Made by a program: the position numbers and the translations under genes
Origin: Bacillota bacterium
GTDB lineage: Bacteria > Bacillota > Bacilli > Paenibacillales > NBRC-103111
Direction: 5' to 3'
Assembly (NCBI GenBank): GCA_023393235.1
Contig: JAEWMH010000218.1
Location: forward strand, 1-64,000
Length of the DNA stretch: 64,000 bases
The notes under the pieces: generated by a model
The model's input: the letters and a program-made list of their open reading frames with translations, nothing else
Told to the model about the DNA's origin: nothing
The model's database searches: none
Part shown: piece after piece, positions 35,036-43,446 of the stretch
Layout: every line of letters begins with the position of its first letter
Numbering within the stretch: position 1 is the stretch's first letter

Positions 35036-35064
35036 CAAAAACGCCGCCTGCATGCAGACGGCGT
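35036..35064 (-). terminator. Terminator after the hemerythrin gene
   Basis: On the minus strand ACGCCGTCTGC and GCAGGCGGCGT form a near-perfect hairpin followed by TTTTTG. Confidence 0.8.
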
Positions 35065-35091
35065 AACATTATGATCATTTATCAGGGAACC

Positions 35092-35640
35092 TCAGCAGGA
35101 GAAAAACTGCTCCAGGTCCATCAGCATTTGCTCCGCCAGCGGGAACAAATTCTCTTCTTCGTTGCGGAAGTGGCCGGCAAGCACATTGTAAGCCTCCAGC
35201 AGGGAAGCCGCAGCCTCCTTTGCTTTCTCACTGTTGACGGGAGCCGAAGCTCCTTCCAGGATTTGCAGGAAGCGCATAATATGGCCGTGAGCCAGCTTAT
35301 GCTCCTCTTCCAGCGCCATCAGCTGCTCCAGGTCCTGGCCGGAATAATCGCGCACCATGGGGAACAGGACTTGATCCTCCCACAGCGAGTGGGCATCCAT
35401 TTTCTCCACAAACTGAATGGTTTTGCCGCGGAGATAGTTCAGGGATACGCTCCAATTCAGCACATCCTCATCCTGTCCCACTACCTTGGCCATGCCATAA
35501 AGCTCCATCATTTCCCGCTTCAGCAGCTCATGCTCTTCCTTCAGCTGATCCATTCCGTCTCCCAGCACGTCCACTGTACTAACCACTTGCTCTTCACGGG
35601 ATAACGTTTGAAGCATGTTCATCCACTCCTCTGTATTCAT
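35092..35640 (-). CDS. Hemerythrin-domain protein
   Basis: Di-iron hemerythrin-like protein, 182 aa. Four-helix-bundle ligands are visible: KEEHELLKREM near residue 35, DAHSLWEDQVLFPMV near residue 82, EEEHKLAHGHIMRFLQ near residue 112 and AGHFRNEEENLFPLAEQML near the end. Such proteins bind O2 or NO, or repair iron-sulfur clusters. Upstream lies a perfect Fnr-type box at the spacing expected for anaerobic activation. The ATG at 35640 has a weak ribosome site. Confidence 0.88.
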   Translation of the reverse strand: MNTEEWMNMLQTLSREEQVVSTVDVLGDGMDQLKEEHELLKREMMELYGMAKVVGQDEDVLNWSVSLNYLRGKTIQFVEKMDAHSLWEDQVLFPMVRDYSGQDLEQLMALEEEHKLAHGHIMRFLQILEGASAPVNSEKAKEAAASLLEAYNVLAGHFRNEEENLFPLAEQMLMDLEQFFSC

Positions 35641-35718
35641 CGCCACAATCGGGTGTGAAGCTTATGGCAACCTCTATCTTCAATAAATATAATTTATATG
35701 GCGATAACTTATACCATC

Positions 35719-35761
35719 AGTATAGTCTCTGCCATATGGTTCATCTGTGATTATAATCACA
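35719..35761 (-). promoter_or_regulatory. Fnr-activated class II promoter of the hemerythrin gene
   Basis: TGTGA-TTATAA-TCACA at 35746-35761 is a perfect Fnr/CRP-type palindrome. On the minus strand TATACT at 35719-35724 is a near-consensus -10 box; its implied start (35712) places the palindrome centre at -41.5, the class II activator position. No -35 box is needed or seen. Confidence 0.65.
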
Positions 35762-35814
35762 AAGTATGCCGCTGAATATTGCTAACTTGTGTCATCTCAT
35801 TTTTTCCCTTCCCA

Positions 35815-35875
35815 CAAAAAAAATACCCGGCCTTCCACCTGCCGTTCACCAGGAACAGAAGGAGAGAGCCGGGCA
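35815..35875 (-). terminator. Terminator of the feo operon
   Basis: On the minus strand GCCCGGC and GCCGGGT are the base of a long hairpin (loop with internal pairing), followed by eight T residues. It lies just past the small Cys-rich gene. Confidence 0.7.
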
Positions 35876-35894
35876 CTACAATCACGATGACGGC

Positions 35895-36053
35895 TTAGCG
35901 GTTGATCATGCCGCAGCTGTCCGCTTTGCCGCAGGTGGAGCTGGCGCTGCCGCAATTGCAGGCGGTGCCGCCGTTTTTGCGGTTCTTCAGATAACGGAAT
36001 ACGGTAAAACCGACGACGCCGACAACCACTGCGATAATAATAATATCTGCCAT
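35895..36053 (-). CDS. FeoB-associated Cys-rich membrane protein
   Basis: A 52-aa protein: an N-terminal membrane helix (MADIIIIAVVVGVVGFTVF), a basic RYLKNRKNGG, then a cysteine cluster (ACNCGSASSTCGKADSCG) on the inner side. This matches the small FeoB partners that occupy FeoC's place in many Firmicutes and may handle Fe2+ or regulate FeoB. AAGGAAGAAGGG precedes the ATG. It follows feoB by 45 bases and ends the operon before the terminator at 35815. Confidence 0.88.
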   Translation of the reverse strand: MADIIIIAVVVGVVGFTVFRYLKNRKNGGTACNCGSASSTCGKADSCGMINR

Positions 36054-36098
36054 GTGAATCCCTTCTTCCTTAAAGTATGGCGATGGATGGACTAGACT

Positions 36099-38159
36099 CT
36101 AGAGTCCGATTCCCAGGAGACGGCCGACTTGATATACAAGAAGCGAGATGGTCCAGGCAATGCCGCATTGGTATGCCACCGTGAACAGGGTCCATTTCCA
36201 GGAGCCCAGCTCCTTCTTGGCTGTGGCGATAGCCGCAAAACAAGGGGCATAAAGCAGAACGAATACCATGACGGAGAAGGCCGCAAGCGGCGAGAAATAT
36301 CCGTGCAGGGCGGTGCTAAGGGCGGTGGTCAGCTCTTCCGTGCCCTCGTTGATATAAAGAATCCCCAAGGTGCTGACCACCGCCTCCTTGGCGATTAAAC
36401 CGGTCAGCAGTGCAGCGCCCACCTGCCAGTGCACTTCACTTGTGCCGTTAATAACACCGAAGCCGTTCCAGGTAAAGAGCGGAGCGATCAGCTTGCCGAT
36501 GGAGCCGAAGATGCTGTCTGCAGCGTCCTCCACCATATGGAAGGAGAAATCGAAGGTTTGCAGCACCCAGATTACCACGCTCATGGACAGCAGGATGGTA
36601 CCCACCTTCACTACATAGCCGCGGGCTTTTTCCCAGGTATGCATCATAACAGACTTCAAGGAAGGCAGCCGGTACGGCGGCAGCTCCATCACAAACGGAG
36701 GTGCTTCACCCTTAAATACCGTTTTGTTCAAAATGATACAAGAGAGCATGGCCACGAGAATGCCCAGGCCGTAAATGCTGAATGTAACAAGACCCTGATT
36801 GGAGGCGAAGAAGGCACCGGCGAACACGGCATATACCGGAATCCGGGCTCCGCAGGACATAAACGGCATCAGGGTGATCGCCAGCTTACGGCTCCGGTCA
36901 TCCTCCAGGGTCCGGGTGGCCATAATAGCGGGGACGCCGCAGCCATACCCCATCAGAAGCGGAACGAAGGCTTTACCGGACAGGCCGAAGCGTCTGAACA
37001 CACGGTCCATCACGAAGGCGATACGGGCCATATACCCGACATCCTCCAGAATGGACAGACAGAGCATCAGGATTACAACAAGGGGCAGGAAGCCGAGAAC
37101 GGAACCGATACCTGCAAAGATACCGTCAATCACCAGGCCCGTAACCGTATCGGATGCTCCGACATTTTCCAAGAAGGTCGCCACCCAGCCCGGAATGGTT
37201 TCCCCGGTGAACGCTGCGAAGGGATCGGCGATAAGCGCAGCTACAGGACCCAAGGAAATTTGGAATACGGCATACATAATGAATATGAAGATCGGAATGC
37301 CCAGATAGCGGTTGGTGACAATCTTGTCCACCTTATCGGAAAAGGTCAGGTCCCCTTCCTTTCTTCCCTTCTTCACATGCTTTTCAATGGCTTCACTAAT
37401 ATATTTATAGCGCAGGTCGGCAATCAGCGACTCCAGATCACCCTCGGCGCTTTCCGCTTGGGCCACGATCTTGTTGACAGAAGCCGTCAGAGCCGGGCTC
37501 ATGTTGAGGTCTTCGATTGCTTTTTCATCTTTTTCCAGTAGCTTCACAGCGTTGTATAACGGGTTGGGGTAATTGTCCTTCTGCAGAAGCTCGCTCAGCG
37601 CCTTGACGGGTGCTTCCAGCTTGGTGCGCTCCAGGGCGGTTTTGATAGCACGCTCATGCTTGTGGTCCAAGGACAAGGCCCGCTCCAGCAGCTCCTTGAT
37701 CCCCTGGTTTTTGGTGGCGGTGATGGGTACCACGGGCACACCCAGCTGCTTTTCCAGACTGGCCGCATCAATGCTGTCTCCCCGGAGCTTCACCTCATCC
37801 ATCATGTTCAGGGCAATGATCGTAGGAATCCCCAGCTCCAGCAATTGAGTGGTAAGATACAAGTTCCGCTCGATGTTGGTGGCGTCTACGATATTAATAA
37901 TCACATCCGGCTTTTCCTTGGAGAGGAAGTTGCGGGCGATAATTTCTTCTTGGGAATAAGGTGACAGCGAGTAAATACCGGGAAGGTCAATAATGGTCAC
38001 ATTTTCCTTTACCTTTTTGCACTTTCCCTCTTTACGCTCCACAGTTACCCCGGGCCAGTTGCCAACATGGGCATTGCTCCCCGTCAGATTGTTAAATAGG
38101 GTAGTCTTTCCGCAGTTAGGATTGCCAGCCAGGGCAAATCTGTACGCCGCCATACTCAT
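36099..38159 (-). CDS. feoB: Ferrous iron transporter B
   Basis: Fe2+ transporter of 686 aa. N-terminal G domain: GNPNCGKTTLFNNLTG (G1), DLPGIYSLSPYS (G3), NMMD (G4); then a helical insertion domain and a membrane domain of about eight helices with the two Gate motifs (GYGCGVPAIMATRTLEDDRSRK with its conserved Cys, and the later ATAKKELGSWKW half). A slightly short C-terminus with no FeoC-like tail, which fits the separate Cys-rich partner. Expressed with the second feoA from a Fur-controlled promoter; active when reduced iron is available, i.e. low oxygen. Confidence 0.97.
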   Translation of the reverse strand: MSMAAYRFALAGNPNCGKTTLFNNLTGSNAHVGNWPGVTVERKEGKCKKVKENVTIIDLPGIYSLSPYSQEEIIARNFLSKEKPDVIINIVDATNIERNLYLTTQLLELGIPTIIALNMMDEVKLRGDSIDAASLEKQLGVPVVPITATKNQGIKELLERALSLDHKHERAIKTALERTKLEAPVKALSELLQKDNYPNPLYNAVKLLEKDEKAIEDLNMSPALTASVNKIVAQAESAEGDLESLIADLRYKYISEAIEKHVKKGRKEGDLTFSDKVDKIVTNRYLGIPIFIFIMYAVFQISLGPVAALIADPFAAFTGETIPGWVATFLENVGASDTVTGLVIDGIFAGIGSVLGFLPLVVILMLCLSILEDVGYMARIAFVMDRVFRRFGLSGKAFVPLLMGYGCGVPAIMATRTLEDDRSRKLAITLMPFMSCGARIPVYAVFAGAFFASNQGLVTFSIYGLGILVAMLSCIILNKTVFKGEAPPFVMELPPYRLPSLKSVMMHTWEKARGYVVKVGTILLSMSVVIWVLQTFDFSFHMVEDAADSIFGSIGKLIAPLFTWNGFGVINGTSEVHWQVGAALLTGLIAKEAVVSTLGILYINEGTEELTTALSTALHGYFSPLAAFSVMVFVLLYAPCFAAIATAKKELGSWKWTLFTVAYQCGIAWTISLLVYQVGRLLGIGL

Positions 38160-38184
38160 TCTCCATTCTCGCGTGAAATTTGAA

Positions 38185-38412
38185 CTATTTCTCGACTGTG
38201 ATTTGTTCTGCTTCTGATTTACGCAGGGTCAGCTCATAACCCCGGACATTAATCTCGATGGGGTCTCCCAAGGGAGCCACCTTCCGCATAATAATCTTGG
38301 CTCCGGGGGTAATCCCCATGTCCATCAATCTTCTCTTCACCGGGCCGCTTACCCCGATGCTCTTGATCACAGCGGCTTCGGCAGGCTTCAGTTCCTTCAA
38401 TGAAATTTCCAT
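38185..38412 (-). CDS. feoA: FeoA-domain protein (downstream copy)
   Basis: SH3-like FeoA protein, 75 aa, helper of FeoB. The start at ATG 38412 has GGAGG five bases upstream; a longer frame to 38472 crosses the Fur box. Core features: RRLMDMGITPGAKIIMRKVAPLGDPIEINVRGYELTLRKSEAEQITVE. It is 25 bases upstream of feoB, so the two are co-transcribed. Confidence 0.93.
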   Translation of the reverse strand: MEISLKELKPAEAAVIKSIGVSGPVKRRLMDMGITPGAKIIMRKVAPLGDPIEINVRGYELTLRKSEAEQITVEK

Positions 38413-38435
38413 ATGGTCCTCCATGTAGGGTTTAT

Positions 38436-38450
38436 TGATAATGAGAATCA
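38436..38450 (-). promoter_or_regulatory. Fur box upstream of feoA-feoB
   Basis: TGATAAT-G-AGAATCA matches the 7-1-7 Fur consensus TGATAATNATTATCA at 12 of 14 defined positions. It lies 24 bases before the feoA start, between the terminator of the first feoA and the feoA-feoB unit. Confidence 0.7.
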
Positions 38451-38458
38451 TTCTTAAC

Positions 38459-38495
38459 AAAAAGCGGGACATCTCCCTTGGAGGAGCCCCGCAGC
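38459..38495 (-). terminator. Terminator between the two feoA genes
   Basis: On the minus strand GCGGG-gCTCCTCC and GGGAG-atgtCCCGC form a hairpin followed by TTTTTG. It ends the first feoA transcript just before the second Fur box. Confidence 0.65.
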
Positions 38496-38507
38496 TAGTT
38501 ATTCAAA

Positions 38508-38723
38508 TTACGGATTGACCATCAGTTGTTGAGCGACGCCTTTATTGAGGGCCAGTCTGGAGCCCTTCACGCTGACGATGAGGTTGCCCTTCATTTCGGA
38601 TACGACGGAAATAAATACTCCCGGCACAATGCCCAGTCCAGCCAGAAATTTCTTGGTATCCTCCTTGGCTCTGCACTCATTCACAACGGCTTCTTTTCCT
38701 ATAGGAAGCATAGTTAACGGCAT
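38508..38723 (-). CDS. feoA: FeoA-domain protein (upstream copy)
   Basis: Second FeoA-like protein, 71 aa. ATG 38723 has AAAGGAG about eight bases upstream. Core LAGLGIVPGVFISVVSEMKGNLIVSVKGSRLALNKGVAQQLMV is the SH3-like fold. It differs strongly from the downstream copy, so the two have separate roles. It has its own Fur box upstream and a terminator downstream. Confidence 0.9.
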   Translation of the reverse strand: MPLTMLPIGKEAVVNECRAKEDTKKFLAGLGIVPGVFISVVSEMKGNLIVSVKGSRLALNKGVAQQLMVNP

Positions 38724-38785
38724 AAGTCTCGCTCCTTTCATCATGAAAAAACGGATGATAGTTTATCTTATTCACGACCCGGTAG

Positions 38786-38800
38786 TGATAATCACTTTCA
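38786..38800 (-). promoter_or_regulatory. Fur box upstream of the first feoA
   Basis: TGATAAT-C-ACTTTCA matches the 7-1-7 Fur consensus at 12 of 14 defined positions. It lies 63 bases before the first feoA start codon, in promoter range. Confidence 0.6.
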
Positions 38801-38992
38801 CTGTTACGATAAAAATACACCTTCTACCCCCCTGTCGCTGTGAAATAAATCACTAGGCAATATCTGCAACCTGCCCATTTCTGCTCGATTTCCACATCAT
38901 TTGTCGTTTTGTCACATTTATCCGGCCTATGCAAAAGCCTCCAAGCGTTTCCCCGCCAGAACCGCCCCAGTTTGTTCACCTTTTGTCCAAAT

Positions 38993-39024
38993 AAAAAACA
39001 GCCCTTCCACCTAGGAAAGGGCTG
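38993..39024 (-). terminator. Terminator at the mobA 3' end
   Basis: On the minus strand CAGCCCTTT and AAGGGCTG pair around CCTAGGTGG and are followed by six T residues; the stem begins inside the last codons of mobA. Confidence 0.75.
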
Positions 39025-39622
39025 CTTCTCCGGCATGCTTCAATGCCGACTCGTATTCTTCGGGTGTGTTCATATTCGTGACGAATTCCAGGCCGATATG
39101 CTTCTCTTCAAAATGGGCCTCCGGCGCTTCCTGCCAATAAATCATCCGCAGCATTTCGGAAACCCGTGACTCCCCGGACAAGAGCAGCGCCGATATGGCA
39201 TCCGCACAGCCCTTGGAATAAATCCCGTGGAGGGGATGGGACCGTCCTTCAATAACCGGGACTACCGCATCGCATTTCAGGGTAGCCTTCAGCTCCTGCA
39301 TGGCTGTGGCAGCGGAGGAGGACAGGAATGGCATGTCGCAGCCGACAATCCATACCTCCGGATTCCGGGCCAAGGCCAATGCCGCATGCATGCCGGACAA
39401 CGGCCCCTTGCCGGGATAATAATCGGTAATGATCCTGATGGAGCGGTCGAGAACCGGCAAAAACAACGTTGGCTCGTTCGTCACCACGATAATTTCCTCA
39501 CAAACCTCGCTCAGCGTTCTGATCTGACGCTGGATGAGCAATTCACCGGAAAAAGGAAGCAAGGCTTTTTCCTTGCCCATTCTCCGGTTTTGGCCTCCGG
39601 CCAATATGGCGCCCGTAAGCAT
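39011..39622 (-). CDS. mobA: Molybdenum cofactor guanylyltransferase
   Basis: Transfers GMP to Mo-molybdopterin to make the bis-MGD precursor used by nitrate reductase and formate dehydrogenase. 203 aa, full length. N-terminal nucleotide motif LAGGQNRRMGKEKALLPFSGE, metal-binding CDMPF near residue 96 and PLHGIYSK motif follow the family. It ends in the terminator at 38993. With moaA nearby this suggests a molybdoenzyme elsewhere in the genome. Confidence 0.94.
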   Translation of the reverse strand: MLTGAILAGGQNRRMGKEKALLPFSGELLIQRQIRTLSEVCEEIIVVTNEPTLFLPVLDRSIRIITDYYPGKGPLSGMHAALALARNPEVWIVGCDMPFLSSSAATAMQELKATLKCDAVVPVIEGRSHPLHGIYSKGCADAISALLLSGESRVSEMLRMIYWQEAPEAHFEEKHIGLEFVTNMNTPEEYESALKHAGEAALS

Positions 39623-39652
39623 AGCTTCCCATCCCTTCCGTATATCTATCGG

Positions 39653-40192
39653 TTATTGCTTCTTTTTGCGGATCAACTGCAGAACGAGCACCTTCTCCGA
39701 ATCGGTTAGCAGGTTCTGGGCCAGTTTAAATGCGGCATTCTCTTCCTTATAACAATGATCCCCGACGACTTGGCAGGCCCGCCGGAATTGGGCGGCAACC
39801 TTCTGGAATGCAGCCTCGTCGCCGGGATGCTCCGCCAGGTGGCCCATGGTCGCTTCCAGTTCATCGAAGGTTTCCTCCAGCAGCTCATGCTCATACTTCA
39901 TCACAGCGGCCGGACCCTTATCGGTATCCAAATATTTGGACAGGACACCAAGCAGGATTTGCTCCTCCTTCTCGGTATGCAGATTCCAGGCACACCGCAG
40001 CTTCTGCTCCCGGCGGATCCATTCCCGCACGAAGTCCTCCTTGCGCACCGTGGACTTAGCTGCAAATTCCCAAAGCTGCTCCATCCCTCTGCGGAGCTTG
40101 GTATGCTCCCGGCTCAGCAATTGAAGGGCAGGCGCCATGCCTGTGTTTGGCTTGATGCTGTCCGTTGCCGCAAATCCCTTCAGCCGTGACAT
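39653..40192 (-). CDS. Hemerythrin-domain protein (second)
   Basis: Helical-bundle protein of 179 aa with iron-ligand spacing of the hemerythrin family: LSREHTKLRRGMEQL near residue 30, WNLHTEKEEQILLGVL near residue 70, KYEHELLEETFDELEATMGHLAEH near residue 100, and GDHCYKEENAAFKLAQ near residue 147. The start at ATG 40192 has GGGAGGTG eight bases upstream. 30 bases upstream of mobA on the same strand, so the two are probably co-transcribed. It differs from the hemerythrin at 35092. Confidence 0.85.
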   Translation of the reverse strand: MSRLKGFAATDSIKPNTGMAPALQLLSREHTKLRRGMEQLWEFAAKSTVRKEDFVREWIRREQKLRCAWNLHTEKEEQILLGVLSKYLDTDKGPAAVMKYEHELLEETFDELEATMGHLAEHPGDEAAFQKVAAQFRRACQVVGDHCYKEENAAFKLAQNLLTDSEKVLVLQLIRKKKQ

Positions 40193-40374
40193 TAGCCAAC
40201 ACCTCCCGACGGGCCTTGCAATGACTTTCTGACATGGTTGAAACCAATGCCAATAAAAGCTTTTTATCATCAAGCCCGGTAGTTATCTACGTTTATTTAT
40301 CTACTTCCATGATACCCTGTGCCCGCCTTAGTCGTATGTTAACTATATCACAGCGGCAGCCCCGCCAAAAACGC

Positions 40375-40398
40375 AAAAAACCAGCCCGCAGGCTGGTT
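40375..40398 (-). terminator. Terminator after the GH30 gene
   Basis: On the minus strand CCAGCC and GGCTGG form a compact hairpin followed by six T residues. Confidence 0.8.
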
Positions 40399-40474
40399 AA
40401 AAGGCTCGAAAGCTTTCGAAGAATGTCCGTTTGTCCCGATTCAGGAAAAAAGTTTCGCGGGACCGGGCTGGTGC

Positions 40475-41821
40475 TTAAAATACCAAGGTTTGGATGGCGT
40501 GGGCAGGAATAACGGCCTCCGCCAGCTGCTCCTTGTACCGGAGGACAAAAGGCAGCTCCTCCTCTGTCCGGTTCAAAACCACCACGGCAATGGTGCCGTC
40601 CTCGTTGAGGAAAGCGGTGGTTTCCAGCTTGTCCGTGTATTTGGTGCAGCCGATGCGAACGGCTCCGGGCCGGATATATTTGCTGAAGTGGCCAATGTAA
40701 TAATACGAGCTTCCATAGATAACCGAATCCGTGGTGGTATCGGCAATAATCGGCGCGTCGCAGAAATTGCGCACATGATTGGGGCCGCCCTGTTCGTCCA
40801 GCACAATGTTCCAATCCGTCCAAGCGGTCATCCAATGGTTCAGGTTGCCCATGATATCATGGCCGTAGCGCTCCCCGGTTTGCCAGGACCCGGCATGGAC
40901 GCCGAAGAATTCCTGGCAGCCTTCCGTGAAAACCAGCCCCTTATCCGGAAAACGGTCATGAACGGCGGACAGCGCTTCGAAGTGGTCCCCGGAGTACCAG
41001 TGGAAGCCGATGCCCCAGATGTACTTGGACGCCGCGGCATCCGTGAAGGCCACCTTCGCCCTGTCATAAACCCGCTCCTTGTTATGGTCCCAGATCATCA
41101 CCTTCACGTGGGACAGCCCATGCTTCTCCAGGGCCGGACCCAAATGCTCCTTCACAAAATCCCGCTCTTCTTCAGCAGTGTAGATGCAGGAATCCCATCG
41201 CTGTTTGGCCTTGGCTTCATTCTGGACGGTTAACCCCCAGATATCCACACCCTCGGCGGCATAGGCCTCTATATACTTCACGTAATACTCGGCCCACACC
41301 GGCCAATACTCCCGGAGCAGGTGGCCGCCATGGTTCATTTCCCCGTTGGATTTCATCCAGGCCGGAGGACTCCAGGGGGAGGCAAACAGCTTAAAGCCCG
41401 AGCCCGCCGTCTCCTGTGCCCTGCGGATCAGCGGAATCAGCGATTGTTTGTCCCGGGAAATATCGAAGTTTTTCAGCTCCGTGTCCTTTTCCTCCACATA
41501 GGCGTAATTCCCCAAGGAAAAATCACAGCTGTTGATGTGGGTCCTACAGAAGGTATAACCCAAGCCGTTTTCCTGTCCGAAGTAAGCCTGCACAATCTCC
41601 TGGCGGCTTCCTTCCCCCATCCGGTCGATGGTTACGGACGAGGCCTCCGTCAGAGCGCCGCCGAAGCCGATCACCGTCTGGTACCGCACATCATCATAAA
41701 TGTTGATCAGATGGTTTTCGGTACCCTTTTCATCAGGTTGAAACGTTAAGCTTGCCTTCTCGGCCAACCGGTCCGCCGTATCCTTTGCCGTCTGGATGAG
41801 CCGCACTGTCCTGCCTTCCAT
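40475..41821 (-). CDS. Glycoside hydrolase family 30 protein (glucosylceramidase-like)
   Basis: Retaining beta-glycosidase of 448 aa. The TIM-barrel start QTVIGFGGALTEASS near residue 50, the acid/base Glu in WGLTVQNEAKAKQRWDSC near residue 200 (NE motif on strand 4) and the nucleophile Glu in GLVFTEGCQEFFG near residue 300 are all present. The C-terminal beta-sandwich includes FSKYIRPGAVRIG. No signal peptide, so it is likely cytoplasmic. GH30_1 members cleave beta-glucosides, including steryl or ceramide glucosides. I use ATG 41821; a GTG 12 bases upstream is possible. Its likely regulator is the AraC gene immediately upstream. Confidence 0.92.
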   Translation of the reverse strand: MEGRTVRLIQTAKDTADRLAEKASLTFQPDEKGTENHLINIYDDVRYQTVIGFGGALTEASSVTIDRMGEGSRQEIVQAYFGQENGLGYTFCRTHINSCDFSLGNYAYVEEKDTELKNFDISRDKQSLIPLIRRAQETAGSGFKLFASPWSPPAWMKSNGEMNHGGHLLREYWPVWAEYYVKYIEAYAAEGVDIWGLTVQNEAKAKQRWDSCIYTAEEERDFVKEHLGPALEKHGLSHVKVMIWDHNKERVYDRAKVAFTDAAASKYIWGIGFHWYSGDHFEALSAVHDRFPDKGLVFTEGCQEFFGVHAGSWQTGERYGHDIMGNLNHWMTAWTDWNIVLDEQGGPNHVRNFCDAPIIADTTTDSVIYGSSYYYIGHFSKYIRPGAVRIGCTKYTDKLETTAFLNEDGTIAVVVLNRTEEELPFVLRYKEQLAEAVIPAHAIQTLVF

Positions 41822-41905
41822 AATGGTCACCACTTTTCAATAGGGATGTACCTTCATCATAGAAGAAAGGAAGCGTCGGATGTAGAGACAAACTAACCGC
41901 AAACC

Positions 41906-42730
41906 TCAACGATCTGACTGTGCAATAGCTGCCGGATGCTCTCTGCGGTATTTGCCGGGGGATATCCCGTATTTCTCCCGGAACACACGGTGGAAGAAGG
42001 TGTAGCTGCCGAAGCCCGACGCCTCTGCGATCTGCTCCAGCGTCATCGGTGAAAGCTCCATCAGCTGCAGCGCAATCTCCAGGCGGAGCTTATGGGCGTA
42101 TTGGAGAATGGACAAGCCGAACTCCTGCTTAAAAAGGCTGACCGCTCTGGATACACTGAGCCCCGCATGGCCCGCTACTTCCTTCAGGACAATAGGCTTC
42201 ACCGCATGCTCTTCAATATAATATTTCATCCGCAGAGCATAATGGGAGCTGGCCGTCAGCATCCCTGCCGCCTCCTGCACCGTGCGGTCCATCATATAAC
42301 AAAGGGATTGCATCAACGACCGCACCAGCGCGGGATTGGCCTCCGACATCCGCCGCGCCTCCAGCACCAGCTGGTTCCATACCGCTGTGAGCCGCTCACT
42401 GTCCGCCACCTGGGTAAGTCTTGGACGGGCTGCCGACTGCCACCACCGGTCGATCCACTCCCCTTTGCACATTACATAATAATCCCCGCTGAACTCTGCC
42501 TGCTGCCCGTTTTGGACAGTCCGCATCTCATACAATTCCCCCGGCTGAAACAAAAGCAGCTCCCCGGGCAGAATCCGCCGGTAGCCGCCGTCCATCCAGA
42601 TCTCGCAGAGCCCTTCGGTCTGCAGCCGGAAAATATAAATATCCAGCCCATGCCGGTAGGTCTGCCGGAAGGGCTGGGTATGAAGGGAAAGACCGCATAG
42701 CTGAATCTCAATGGAACCGGAATCCTCCAC
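41906..42730 (-). CDS. AraC-family transcriptional regulator
   Basis: Regulator of 274 aa. I start at GTG 42730 because GGAGG lies eight bases upstream; the longer open frame would overlap the MOSC gene. The N-terminal cupin (LDIYIFRLQTEGLCEIWMDG then YRRILPGELLLFQPGELYEM) and the C-terminal pair of HTH motifs (KEVAGHAGLSVSRAVSLFKQ, and QIAEASGFGSYTFFHRVFRE) are intact, ending KYGISPGKYR. It is 17 bases downstream of the MOSC gene and 84 bases upstream of the GH30 gene, which it probably activates. Confidence 0.92.
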   Translation of the reverse strand: MEDSGSIEIQLCGLSLHTQPFRQTYRHGLDIYIFRLQTEGLCEIWMDGGYRRILPGELLLFQPGELYEMRTVQNGQQAEFSGDYYVMCKGEWIDRWWQSAARPRLTQVADSERLTAVWNQLVLEARRMSEANPALVRSLMQSLCYMMDRTVQEAAGMLTASSHYALRMKYYIEEHAVKPIVLKEVAGHAGLSVSRAVSLFKQEFGLSILQYAHKLRLEIALQLMELSPMTLEQIAEASGFGSYTFFHRVFREKYGISPGKYRREHPAAIAQSDR

Positions 42731-42746
42731 TGCCAACGCCTCCAAG

Positions 42747-43394
42747 CTACAACCGTTTGGCCAGCGTATCCCGCCAGCTCTGGGACAGCTCCGGCACAGC
42801 CAGAAGCCGTGCGGTTTCCGCTTTGTCGTCCTTGGCGGTGTACATAATCCGGTTGGCCTCCGCCACACTGATCCCGGAAGGAGACTGCTCCACCAGGACA
42901 ACCTCGTCCCCCGGCGCAGTCCCCCCCTCCTCCAGCACCCGGAAATAATAGCCGGTGTAGCCTGTGGTTTGCACCAGAAGCGGCATGTCCGTCCGGTTAT
43001 ACTTATGCCCCAGCTTGTAGCAGGGCTGCCGCGGCTGGCTGATCTGCACCAACGCCTCTCCCATCCGGAAAATATCTCCGATGCGAACCTCCCGCTCCGT
43101 GAGCCCTTCCATGGTTACATTCTCCCCGAAAGCGGCGGAGTCCAGGGATTGCCCCAGCTCCTTCTCCCAGAAGGCGTAATGCTCAAAGCTATACACACAA
43201 ACAGCCTTATCCGGTCCGCCGTGATTCACCCGGTCCGCCTGGCCGTCCTCCGCATATCCCTCGACGGTGAGAAAAAGCCTACCCTCTGCCGGTTGTTTGC
43301 CCATACCTGTGGTAAACTCCTTGCCGCCCCATTGGTAAGCGGCCGGTTTTCCGACTTGCAGGCTCTTGAGCCTGCCGCTTTGTTCCTTCGCCAT
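42747..43394 (-). CDS. MOSC-domain protein (YiiM-like)
   Basis: Molybdenum-cofactor-binding type protein, 215 aa. Features of the YiiM/MOSC family: DRVNHGGPDKAVCVYSFEHYAFW near residue 55, AFGENVTMEGLTEREVRIGDIF near residue 90, and the cysteine in QISQPRQPCYKLGHKYN near residue 127, which binds Mo/sulfur in relatives. YiiM proteins reduce N-hydroxylated bases or deliver sulfide. A GGAGGCGTTGGCAGG leader precedes the ATG, identical in 14 bases to that of the next gene. Confidence 0.9.
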   Translation of the reverse strand: MAKEQSGRLKSLQVGKPAAYQWGGKEFTTGMGKQPAEGRLFLTVEGYAEDGQADRVNHGGPDKAVCVYSFEHYAFWEKELGQSLDSAAFGENVTMEGLTEREVRIGDIFRMGEALVQISQPRQPCYKLGHKYNRTDMPLLVQTTGYTGYYFRVLEEGGTAPGDEVVLVEQSPSGISVAEANRIMYTAKDDKAETARLLAVPELSQSWRDTLAKRL

Positions 43395-43446
43395 CCTGCC
43401 AACGCCTCCACATCAAGTGATCCTCACTGCCACGCTTGACCAGGCA

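Noticed and set aside
40405..40418. TCGAAAGCTTTCGA palindrome as a regulatory site of the GH30 gene
   Set aside because: It lies downstream of the gene near its terminator, so it cannot act as its operator; most likely chance.
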